Source: Campylobacteraceae bacterium (GTDB lineage: Bacteria; Campylobacterota; Campylobacteria; Campylobacterales; Campylobacteraceae). Taken from it: a DNA stretch of 6,426 nt. Position numbers and translations under genes: made by a program. The stretch lies in assembly GCA_031256525.1 (NCBI GenBank), contig JAIRQK010000063.1, positions 1 to 6,426 on the forward strand, read 5' to 3'. This document shows positions 1 through 6,034 of this stretch, in pieces. The stretch's first letter is position 1; every line of letters starts with the position of its first letter. The notes beneath the pieces are model-generated. The model made no database searches and had not been told where the DNA came from. It was given only the letters and a program-made list of their open reading frames with translations.

Positions 1-1046
1 AAACAACCATTTGTGAACACTATCTTTTTTTCTGTTTTTGAGAGTAAATTTTTAAGATTGTCGCATATAAAAATTTTCTCTTCTAGTCTATTTTGATTTG
101 CCTTTTTTTCATATTGAACTATCTCTTCTATGCTTGCTACAGCACTTCCAAGTTTTGCTACAACAACTGCGGCTGCACTTGTTGCAAAAGAGGCTGATTT
201 GTAAATATCATATCCAAGACTAAGCCCAACTCCAAGAGCAGCAAGGACTGTATCTCCAGCACCAGTTACATCATAAACTTCTCTTGCGATAGTTGGAATT
301 TTTGTAAGTTTATCGACATATATCGCCATTCCATCTTCTGAGAGAGTAATGAGTGAATATTTTAAATTTACATCATTTTTTAGCTTTTTTATCGCTTCTA
401 AAAGCGTGTTGTCATCTTTTATATCAATATTTGTAGCGATTGACGCCTCTTTTTTATTTGGCGTAAGCAAAGTAGCACCAAAATATTTACTGTAGTCATT
501 GCCTTTTGGGTCTACTAAAACAAATATGTTATTTTCATTTGCTTTTTTTATTATCTTTTGTGTAAGGCTATCTGTTAATATCCCCTTTGCATAATCAGAC
601 AATAAAATCACATCATATTTTTTTATATTTTCAACTATTTTTCTCTCTATCTTCTCTTCTGTCTCTTTTGAAATATCATCTTTGCTCTCTTTGTCAAATC
701 TTATTATCTGTTGATGAGCTGCTATAACTCTTGTTTTTTTACTTGCAACTCTATCTTTCTCGTACTCTATCAAATCTATATCTATCTTCAACTCTTCAAG
801 CATTTTTACTATTTGTTGCGAATTTTCATCTTCTCCTAAAACAGTCGAAACATCTACTTTTGCCCCAAGACTTAAAAGGTTTAAGACAACATTTCCCGCT
901 CCTCCAAGTTTTGAAGTCTCATTTTTTATATCAACAACTTGAACAGGAGCTTCTGGGGAAATTCTGTTGCAACTGCCCCAAAGATAGTGGTCTATCATAA
1001 AGTCGCCAACAACTAAAATATTTGGTATCTTTTGCATCTCATACAT
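1..1046 (-). CDS. hldE: Bifunctional heptose 7-phosphate kinase / heptose 1-phosphate adenylyltransferase HldE (3'-truncated by window)
   Basis: The N-terminal domain phosphorylates D-glycero-D-manno-heptose 7-phosphate at C1. The C-terminal domain adenylylates the heptose 1-phosphate made after GmhB action, yielding ADP-heptose in the cytoplasm. I translated 348 codons by hand with no stop or frameshift. Residues 1 to about 315 form a PfkB/ribokinase-type kinase, with an early VVGDFMIDHY segment, a GGAGN motif at 48-52 and the anion-hole/catalytic motif DVTGAGDT at 259-266 (D265 the expected base). The frame then enters FTNGC at 344-348, the start of the nucleotidyltransferase domain, where the window ends. 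The gene is therefore the fused form, not a separate hldA/hldC pair. The ATG at 1046 is chosen because GAGG lies 6 nt upstream. It overlaps the end of hldD by 8 bp, implying translational coupling. A second in-frame ATG is three codons in. Identification is firm; only the missing 3' end is unseen. Confidence 0.96.
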   Translation of the reverse strand, partial: MYEMQKIPNILVVGDFMIDHYLWGSCNRISPEAPVQVVDIKNETSKLGGAGNVVLNLLSLGAKVDVSTVLGEDENSQQIVKMLEELKIDIDLIEYEKDRVASKKTRVIAAHQQIIRFDKESKDDISKETEEKIERKIVENIKKYDVILLSDYAKGILTDSLTQKIIKKANENNIFVLVDPKGNDYSKYFGATLLTPNKKEASIATNIDIKDDNTLLEAIKKLKNDVNLKYSLITLSEDGMAIYVDKLTKIPTIAREVYDVTGAGDTVLAALGVGLSLGYDIYKSASFATSAAAVVVAKLGSAVASIEEIVQYEKKANQNRLEEKIFICDNLKNLLSKTEKKIVFTNGC

Positions 1047-2043
1047 TTTTTACCTCTTTTTCATAAATGTATTTGATGTATGAAATATACTCTTTGATAC
1101 CCTTTCCAAGAGAGTATTTTGGCTCGTACCCAAGCTCTTTGCAAGTGAGAGTTATATCTGCTTGAGTGTGAGTTTGATATGCGGTGTATGGATTTTGAAA
1201 GTACTCTATCTCATAGCTTGTTTTAAATTCGTTCTGTAAAATATCAACTATATCTTGAAAAGACCTCGCCTTTCCTGCACCAACATTGTAAACACCGCTT
1301 TTTTTAGCATTTATCGCCAAAATGTTTGCTTGTATAATATCTTCAATATAGACAAAATCTCTCAAAATTTGATGCGAATTAAAAAAAAGTCTTGGTCTAT
1401 TTCCACTGAGTATTTGAAGTCCAAGCTGTAAAACCATAGAAGCTGTTTTATTTTTGTAAAACTCTCTTTTGCCATATACATTAAAATATCTAAGCCCAAC
1501 AATGACCATATTGTTCTCTTTTGAATAATTCAAAGCCAAATTATCCATAGCAAGTTTACTAAATCCATATATATTTTCAGGTTCTTCGTCTCCAACTACT
1601 TGAGGAGATGGTCTATTTCCATAAGTTGCAGCCGAACTTGCATATATCATTCTTGCGTTTTTTCTTTTACAAAGCTCAAGCAAGTCTTTAAAAGCATTGA
1701 GATTTGTCTTTATCATAATATCTTGTTCAAGAACAGTCGTATCGGAAATCGCAGCCTCATGAAACATATAGTCTATATCGATGTTTTCAAGCCTTTTAAG
1801 GTCGTCTTGATTTGTTATATCGCCACTTATTATTTCGCCACGAAATCCAAGTAAATTTTTGAAAGAACCAAAACTTTTCAGATTGCCATTGCTAAATTTC
1901 TCATTTGAACGAAATTTATCAAAAACTATAACTTTGCATGTTGGGTGATTTTCTTGAAAATAAAAAGCAAGATTGCTTCCTATAAAACCAGCACCACCTG
2001 TTATAACTATCGTCTTATTTTCAAGTTTTATGTATGATGACAT
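1039..2043 (-). CDS. hldD: ADP-L-glycero-D-manno-heptose 6-epimerase HldD
   Basis: This 334-residue enzyme inverts C6 of ADP-D-glycero-D-manno-heptose to give the L-glycero form used by heptosyltransferases in the LPS/LOS core. It is an extended short-chain dehydrogenase/epimerase. The Rossmann motif TGGAGFIGSN is at 15-24, the serine region ASSAATYG at 135-142 and the catalytic YxxxK pair is Y159 and K163 in YGFSK. A substrate-loop segment, NVGAGKARSFQDI, follows the second half of the fold. Length and N-terminus match the family. The ATG at 2043 is preceded by a weak GGAA. The gene begins 15 nt after the gmhB stop and its last codons overlap hldE, so the three genes read as an operon. A run of eight A at 1381-1388 lies in the gene, but nothing suggests the frame is broken. 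A generic NAD-dependent sugar epimerase would be the alternative; the neighbours make HldD nearly certain. Confidence 0.96.
   Translation of the reverse strand: MSSYIKLENKTIVITGGAGFIGSNLAFYFQENHPTCKVIVFDKFRSNEKFSNGNLKSFGSFKNLLGFRGEIISGDITNQDDLKRLENIDIDYMFHEAAISDTTVLEQDIMIKTNLNAFKDLLELCKRKNARMIYASSAATYGNRPSPQVVGDEEPENIYGFSKLAMDNLALNYSKENNMVIVGLRYFNVYGKREFYKNKTASMVLQLGLQILSGNRPRLFFNSHQILRDFVYIEDIIQANILAINAKKSGVYNVGAGKARSFQDIVDILQNEFKTSYEIEYFQNPYTAYQTHTQADITLTCKELGYEPKYSLGKGIKEYISYIKYIYEKEVKNV
1053..1056 (-). promoter_or_regulatory. Ribosome binding site of hldE
   Basis: Minus-strand GAGG within the last codons of hldD, 6 nt before the ATG at 1046. It supports that start over the second ATG three codons further in, and it supports coupling of hldE translation to hldD. 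Confidence 0.65.
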
Positions 2044-2058
2044 TTTGCTATTCCAAAT

Positions 2059-2568
2059 TTAAAATATAATTTTTATTGTATCACTTAAAGAATTAACATT
2101 ATATTTAGCTACACTTTTTGGGGATTTTTTATTAATCAGTATAAGATTTTTTATTCCTGCGTTATGCCCTGCTTCCATATCGCTCTCTTTATCGCCTATC
2201 ATACAAGATTTTTTCATATTGATATCAAACTCGCTCATAGCATCAAGTAGCATTTTTGGTTTTGGTTTTCGACATTCGCAGTTTTCATCTGGAGAGTGGG
2301 GACAAAAATAGATTTTCGAGATGACAATCCCCTCTTTTCTAAACTCCTCCAAAATATACCTATTTAGTTTATCAAAATCTTCGTGCGTAAAATATCCTCT
2401 TGCTATTCCTGATTGGTTTGTAGCGATAAAAATAAGAAAATTTTGCTTTTGAAAATACTTTAGTGTAGAAAAAACATCGGGGAAAAACTCAAAATCATCT
2501 ATTTTGTAAACATAGCCACTATCAACATTTATAACACCATCTCTATCCAAAAAAATGGCTTTTTTCAT
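2059..2568 (-). CDS. gmhB: D-glycero-D-manno-heptose 1,7-bisphosphate 7-phosphatase GmhB
   Basis: This 169-residue HAD-family phosphatase removes the C7 phosphate from heptose 1,7-bisphosphate, the step between the two HldE activities. HAD motif I is FLDRDGV at 6-12, with D8 the expected nucleophile and D10 the acid/base. Motif II is ATNQSG at 49-54 with T50. Motif III/IV positions include K103 or K105 in the RKPKPK stretch and GDKESD at 125-130 (D126, D130). The cysteine/histidine cluster C89, H91, C97 and C99 (CPHSPDENCEC) is the structural zinc site typical of GmhB and histidinol-phosphatase relatives. Its context with hldD and hldE decides between those two. The ATG at 2568 has GGAG 6 nt upstream and is well supported. 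The gene is the first of the heptose group and lies about 90 bp downstream of the restriction-modification genes, on the same strand. Confidence 0.96.
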   Translation of the reverse strand: MKKAIFLDRDGVINVDSGYVYKIDDFEFFPDVFSTLKYFQKQNFLIFIATNQSGIARGYFTHEDFDKLNRYILEEFRKEGIVISKIYFCPHSPDENCECRKPKPKMLLDAMSEFDINMKKSCMIGDKESDMEAGHNAGIKNLILINKKSPKSVAKYNVNSLSDTIKIIF

Positions 2569-2702
2569 ATTTGTCTCCAGTTTTTTATTTTTTTGCTAAT
2601 TCTATATTCTATTTCATTCTCTACAATACCATTAGCAATTGTATTAAAATTCTTATTAGTAACAATACTTTTTATTTGCTGTCTCACTGTTGTCAATCTC
2701 AT
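2565..2702 (-). CDS. Doubtful 45-codon reading frame between dpnA-like gene and gmhB
   Basis: I do not recognise this product. An ATG at 2702 opens a frame of 45 codons (mid-section FNTIANGIVENEIEYRISKK). It overlaps the last 47 bp of the upstream methyltransferase in another frame and ends with a TGA that overlaps the gmhB ATG (ATGA, 4 bp). It has no convincing ribosome binding site. Its composition is plausible for a protein: charged, lysine- and isoleucine-rich, with no low-complexity run. The stop-start overlap with gmhB is what one expects of a real upstream neighbour. It could be a small coupled gene, the surviving 3' end of an older gene that preceded gmhB before the restriction genes arrived, or a chance open frame in AT-rich DNA. 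The last is the default view. Confidence 0.2.
   Translation of the reverse strand: MRLTTVRQQIKSIVTNKNFNTIANGIVENEIEYRISKKIKNWRQI
2575..2578 (-). promoter_or_regulatory. Ribosome binding site of gmhB
   Basis: Minus-strand GGAG with 6 nt to the ATG at 2568. It is the clearest Shine-Dalgarno of the heptose group and fixes the gmhB start. It suggests that gmhB can be translated independently of the genes upstream. Confidence 0.75.
2593..2638. repeat. 8-bp inverted repeat in the defence/heptose junction
   Basis: TTGCTAAT at 2593-2600 and its exact reverse complement ATTAGCAA at 2631-2638 are separated by 30 nt. They lie in the roughly 90 bp between the dpnA-like gene and gmhB. No T-run follows either arm in the direction of transcription, so it does not fit an intrinsic terminator. 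It may be chance, or an operator-like or junction-related element. Confidence 0.35.
2601..2606 (-). promoter_or_regulatory. Possible -10 element for gmhB-hldD-hldE
   Basis: Minus-strand TATAGA in an AT-rich stretch 33 nt before the gmhB ATG would give a short leader that includes the GGAG site. No properly spaced -35 is visible: TTGTAG lies upstream at only about 14 nt. Campylobacterota sigma70 promoters often lack a recognisable -35. This is a weak candidate, and read-through from the defence operon is the alternative. Confidence 0.2.
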
Positions 2703-3540
2703 TTTGCAGGAATGTTGATAGTTGTTTCTTTGTTATAAATCCCGCAATTTTTTCTTTATAATTTTCAGCAATTGGTTGATTTTCAATTTCTAATTTCCTA
2801 TTTTTGCTGATTTTAAGAAATTCTAATTCTTTGTCTATACCAAGAAAACGGCGATTTAAAAGGTTTGCCGAAATGCCTGTTGTGCTACTTCCCGTAAACG
2901 GATCTAAAATCCAAGCATTTGGTTTTGTTGATGCAAGAATTAGTCGAGTTAAAACAGACAAAGGTTTTTGCGTTGGGTGTTTTCCACATGATTTTTCCCA
3001 AGATTGAATGGCTGGCAATTTCCAAACATCTTTCATTTGTTTGTCAGCATTCAACACTTTCATTAACTCGTAATTGAAATAATGAGGTGTTTTTTCATTT
3101 TTTCGTGCCCAAATAATTTGTTCAGTTGAATAGGTAAAATATCGGCAGGAAAAGTTTGGTGGCGGATTTGTTTTTTCCCAAGTTATTACATTCAAAATCT
3201 TGAAATCTAATTCCGCAAGAATTTGTCCGACAGAGAAAATATTGTGCATTGTTCCACTTATCCAAATCGTAGCGTCTTCTTTCATTTTGTTGCGAATTAG
3301 AGAAAGCCATTTGCGATTAAATTCGTTAATGTATTCAAAGCCAAAAGATTTATCCCAATTGCCTTTGTTTACGCTGACAACTTTCCCATTCTCAACAGTT
3401 AATCCGCCATTTGACAAAAAATAGGGCGGATCTGCAAAAATCATATCAAATTTGAAATCAAATTTAGACAATAAATCAAAAGTATCTCCGTGAAGAAGAT
3501 AGAAATTATTGTCCGCTGATTTGAAATATGGCTTGAGCAT
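2656..3540 (-). CDS. dpnA: DpnA-type GATC adenine-N6 DNA methyltransferase (second methylase of a DpnII/MboI system)
   Basis: This 294-residue beta-class N6-adenine methyltransferase closely resembles pneumococcal DpnA as I recall it, sharing the stretches FADPPYFLSNGG, KTNPPPN and GKHPTQKP. The catalytic DPPY is at 37-40. The AdoMet-binding DPFTGSSTTG is at 203-212 and lies after it, which defines the beta order. DpnA methylates GATC in single- as well as double-stranded DNA and protects incoming strands during natural transformation; that role here is inference. The ATG at 3540 is preferred over an in-frame TTG at 3552. It lies 2 nt after the stop of the upstream gene, has GGAAA just upstream, and its product begins MLKPY like DpnA. 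The tail of about 40 residues after RKLEIEN looks longer than in DpnA. Specificity for GATC rests on family resemblance and on the neighbouring DpnII-like nuclease. Confidence 0.93.
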   Translation of the reverse strand: MLKPYFKSADNNFYLLHGDTFDLLSKFDFKFDMIFADPPYFLSNGGLTVENGKVVSVNKGNWDKSFGFEYINEFNRKWLSLIRNKMKEDATIWISGTMHNIFSVGQILAELDFKILNVITWEKTNPPPNFSCRYFTYSTEQIIWARKNEKTPHYFNYELMKVLNADKQMKDVWKLPAIQSWEKSCGKHPTQKPLSVLTRLILASTKPNAWILDPFTGSSTTGISANLLNRRFLGIDKELEFLKISKNRKLEIENQPIAENYKEKIAGFITKKQLSTFLQNEIDNSETANKKYCY

Positions 3541-3542
3541 TA

Positions 3543-5198
3543 TTATTTCCAAATATTTATGTATAGTTCATCAATTAAATTATTTCTTCTTTCTAAAATT
3601 TCTTCATCTGACCATTGTTCATGATTCAAAAACACTTTTTTCGTAGATTCTATATGAGATTTTGTAACAATTTGCTGTTTCTTTAAAGCATAAATTTTAT
3701 TGCCAACAATAGAGTTTAAACCTTGATCTAGTAAAACTAAATTTCCAACATTCTTTATCAAATCAGATTTTTTCAAAGGCAACCAACCTTTGTGTTTTTC
3801 CGGATAAACATGCTCTAAACTTGTTTGTATTAAAACAGCATTCGAATTTGCTTTGCGTTCTATCTTGTTAAGAGCATATTGCACAAGAGTTTTTTGTTTT
3901 TGCGAAGTAGATAAAAAATATAATTTATTATCAAAATGGCTTGTAAACATTTCTTTATTCGGAAGTTTCTTTTCTAGATATTTTCCCAATTCATTTATAA
4001 TGCGATGTTTTTTATCTTTGCTGTCAACTTCAAATAGTTGCTTTGCTTGTTTGGCATACATTTCATTGTATCCTGATGACCTATTTGAGCAAACAGCATT
4101 ATTAACAAAATGAAATCTTTCAATAAATGATAATGCCTTTAATAAATATGCTTTTGATATTTGACTTTCATTATAACTTCTAAGAAGAGAAATAAGAAAT
4201 GTATTAGCTACTTCAATCTTAAAAATATTAGTAATAGCATTTATAGATTCAAAAATATCATAATCATTTTTGCTCCAATCATCTGGTTTTGGTTTTATAA
4301 TTTTTCTAAATACTATCGAATCGCTTTCGACGTTCTGCAAAAAACTTTTAATATTTTCTTTACCTTCTTTTTTAACGGTAAGTAAAAATTCTTTAAATAT
4401 TCTTTTGTCAGAAACTTTTTTATATCGAGAAGCGAAAAAATTGTTTAAAAATTTCACTGAGCCATGAGTATTTGATATTATTCTCATCCATGTGTCATTC
4501 GGTTCATTTAAATGAGGTAGTTTTGGGTATAAATTAAAAATATAGTTTTTCACTAGATCTAGTGGCGAGAGATCCTTTCCTGTCGCATTTATGGTCATGA
4601 ATATTGTAGATGCATCTACCTGATCGTCAGCAGCTACAAATATTACTTCCAATTTTAAAATTTTATCTCGCAAAACAATCAACTGTTCCTTATCAAAGGA
4701 GTTCAAGTATTTGTTTATCTGGTCAAAACAACTTCTTATTTTTTTCTCTCCTGATTTAATTGGTTGTATTGCTGTAACTTTATCTGCAGGCTTACTTTGT
4801 ACATATGCTTGTAAGAAAGGGTAAGGCATTTTATTTTCTAACACAACATAATCATTAAAATTTTTATCTTTACCAAAAATATAACTTGTATGAATCGCTT
4901 CCGCTAAATTATTTTCTCCTAACTCAATAAATCTATCTCTTATTGAGCACAATAATATGGTAAGAGTAGTTATTCTTTGTTGACCATCAACAACCTCAAA
5001 ATTATTACCATTATACTCTCCCTCAAAAACCATATGTCCAATAAAATAGTTCTCTTCTGTTGGGGTTTCATCTATGTTATCGAGTAATTCTTTTACGTGC
5101 TCCCTGTCCCAACCATACTCTCTTTGATAATCAGGAATAATAAATTGCCCTTTTTTAAAAAGAGTTTCAACTAAAACATTATGTGCTTCTACTTTCAT
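3543..5198 (-). CDS. DUF262-DUF1524 protein, GmrSD/BrxU-like defence nuclease embedded in the GATC restriction operon
   Basis: This 551-residue cytoplasmic protein shows no signal peptide or membrane segment. Its N-terminal half is a DUF262 (GmrS-like, ParB/Srx-related) domain. It has IPDYQREYGW at 21-30, the nucleotide-binding/hydrolysis motif VDGQQR at 70-75 and a later NATGKDLSPLDLVKNY at 204-219. The C-terminus is a DUF1524 (GmrD-like, HNH-type) nuclease domain, with LEHVYPE at 461-467 (H463 the likely catalytic histidine), NVGNLVLL at 483-490 and N495/N500 in LNSIVGNK. The middle, about 230-450, is helical-looking and unassigned. Single-chain relatives (Eco94GmrSD, BrxU, SspE) are nucleotide-regulated anti-phage nucleases that act on or sense modified DNA. 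All motif residues needed appear intact. Its ATG overlaps the endonuclease stop (ATGA), and its stop is 2 nt before the dpnA-like gene, so it is a full member of the operon. The substrate is unknown. Confidence 0.9.
   Translation of the reverse strand: MKVEAHNVLVETLFKKGQFIIPDYQREYGWDREHVKELLDNIDETPTEENYFIGHMVFEGEYNGNNFEVVDGQQRITTLTILLCSIRDRFIELGENNLAEAIHTSYIFGKDKNFNDYVVLENKMPYPFLQAYVQSKPADKVTAIQPIKSGEKKIRSCFDQINKYLNSFDKEQLIVLRDKILKLEVIFVAADDQVDASTIFMTINATGKDLSPLDLVKNYIFNLYPKLPHLNEPNDTWMRIISNTHGSVKFLNNFFASRYKKVSDKRIFKEFLLTVKKEGKENIKSFLQNVESDSIVFRKIIKPKPDDWSKNDYDIFESINAITNIFKIEVANTFLISLLRSYNESQISKAYLLKALSFIERFHFVNNAVCSNRSSGYNEMYAKQAKQLFEVDSKDKKHRIINELGKYLEKKLPNKEMFTSHFDNKLYFLSTSQKQKTLVQYALNKIERKANSNAVLIQTSLEHVYPEKHKGWLPLKKSDLIKNVGNLVLLDQGLNSIVGNKIYALKKQQIVTKSHIESTKKVFLNHEQWSDEEILERRNNLIDELYINIWK
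3546..3550 (-). promoter_or_regulatory. Ribosome binding site deciding the dpnA-like start
   Basis: Minus-strand GGAAA inside the last codons of the DUF262 gene, 5 nt before the ATG at 3540. It overlaps the alternative TTG start at 3552, which would have no comparable site, and so favours the ATG. Confidence 0.5.
4551..4564. repeat. 14-bp perfect palindrome centred on GATC, in a cluster of three GATC sites
   Basis: CACTAGATCTAGTG is its own reverse complement and has the operon's presumed target GATC at its centre (4556-4559). Further GATC sites follow at 4571 and 4622. It lies in the DUF262 gene where the conserved SPLDLV is encoded, so protein constraint may explain it. Confidence 0.4.
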
Positions 5199-6034
5199 AT
5201 TTTTATTTTTAAAACTCCTTCTGCTTTAATTTTACTAATAAATTTTTCAAGCGTTGTCAAATTATACAAACTTGGAATTATGCTAAATGCTTCCTGTAGC
5301 TTGTTTTTTGCAGAAAGCCAACCTTGTCCGTCAGTAATCCAAACAAATTCGTAATTGTTGTATTGATTTATTTTCGGTGAGACGTCAGAATAGGCTCTTG
5401 CAACTTCATTGAGTTTTGAACCACCACCATTATAGAAATTTGTTTCAATTAAGTACGTCTTTTCCTTTGTTTTAATGGCAAAATCAAAAACTTTTACATC
5501 ATCACCAAGACTTTTTATGTCAGAAAACTCGGCAACATTCACCTGTGTTTCATAACAAATTCCTGCTTTGTCAAATATGGATGAAACAGCTTTTTCCATA
5601 TTTGTTCCACCTCTGTTTTTTCTTGCATTCGTATCAAGCCCTACTTCAATGCCAAAAACGTAATCAACCAAATTTGTAATATTTTTATTTCTAAAAATAT
5701 CGGCAAGACCTGTTGTTTCAATGTATTTAACAACCTTTTCATTAGTTTCAAAATATGTCTCAAGAAAAACAATATTGCCACTTTCATCAATAACTTTCTT
5801 GTTTTTTCTAACAGCAATAAGAATATCTAGCACCTGAAAAACAGTTCTATTTTCTAAATATAGCTCTTCAACAGCCTCTTTTAGATTTTCTCTGCCAATC
5901 AAATAATTTAACTGGTTGAGTTTTATCGAAATACAATTTACATTTCGTTTTATCTTTTCAAAATCTACAAAACTATCAAGTGTAGAATTGGTTTCACTCA
6001 ATTGAGATAAAAATAATTCAAATCGCTCTGACAT
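5195..6034 (-). CDS. dpnB: DpnII/MboI-family type II restriction endonuclease (GATC)
   Basis: This 279-residue enzyme is predicted to cleave unmethylated GATC in double-stranded DNA. The length matches the roughly 280 residues of MboI and DpnII. The family signatures are visible: GLDTNARKNRGGTNME at 132-147, VFDFAIKTK at 182-190 and TYLIETNFYNGGGSKLNE at 193-210. I infer a PD-(D/E)XK-like centre using D184 and E197, with N199 where a lysine usually stands (ETN). E147 may also contribute. The C-terminal WITDGQGW segment (232-239) is also typical. The ATG at 6034 lies inside the upstream methyltransferase (17-bp overlap) without a strong ribosome binding site. This would keep nuclease synthesis dependent on methyltransferase translation. 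The stop overlaps the DUF262 start by 4 bp. The order methylase-endonuclease-second methylase resembles MboI more than the pneumococcal DpnII locus. Confidence 0.93.
   Translation of the reverse strand: MSERFELFLSQLSETNSTLDSFVDFEKIKRNVNCISIKLNQLNYLIGRENLKEAVEELYLENRTVFQVLDILIAVRKNKKVIDESGNIVFLETYFETNEKVVKYIETTGLADIFRNKNITNLVDYVFGIEVGLDTNARKNRGGTNMEKAVSSIFDKAGICYETQVNVAEFSDIKSLGDDVKVFDFAIKTKEKTYLIETNFYNGGGSKLNEVARAYSDVSPKINQYNNYEFVWITDGQGWLSAKNKLQEAFSIIPSLYNLTTLEKFISKIKAEGVLKIKI
5215..5220 (-). promoter_or_regulatory. Distant Shine-Dalgarno ahead of the DUF262 gene
   Basis: Minus-strand AAGGAG, a full anti-16S match, inside the 3' end of the endonuclease gene. It sits 16 nt before the ATG at 5198, longer than usual spacing. 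With the ATGA stop-start overlap it may support re-initiation rather than independent initiation. Confidence 0.4.

Noticed and set aside
731..1000. Plus-strand open frame of 89 codons
   Set aside because: It lies wholly antisense to the kinase domain of hldE, whose frame is intact and conserved, and its leucine-rich product looks like a shadow.
1381..1388. Run of eight A in hldD as a phase-variation tract
   Set aside because: Campylobacterota phase variation usually uses long G/C tracts. Eight A is common in this AT-rich sequence and the gene is in frame.
2593..2638. Inverted repeat considered as a terminator for the defence operon
   Set aside because: The stem is only 8 bp, AT-rich, with a 30-nt loop, and no T-run follows it on the minus strand; A-runs follow instead.
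3200..3424. Plus-strand open frame antisense to the dpnA-like methylase
   Set aside because: It is opposite conserved methyltransferase motifs, with no protein-like features or start signals of its own.
3541..3552. TTG at 3552 as start of the dpnA-like gene
   Set aside because: It would overlap the DUF262 gene by 10 bp without a ribosome binding site, whereas the ATG at 3540 has GGAAA upstream and gives the family-like N-terminus.
4161..4467. Overlapping plus-strand frames antisense to the DUF262 gene
   Set aside because: They are phenylalanine/isoleucine-rich by-products of an AT-rich lysine/asparagine-coding region; I considered membrane peptides or a toxin but see no support.
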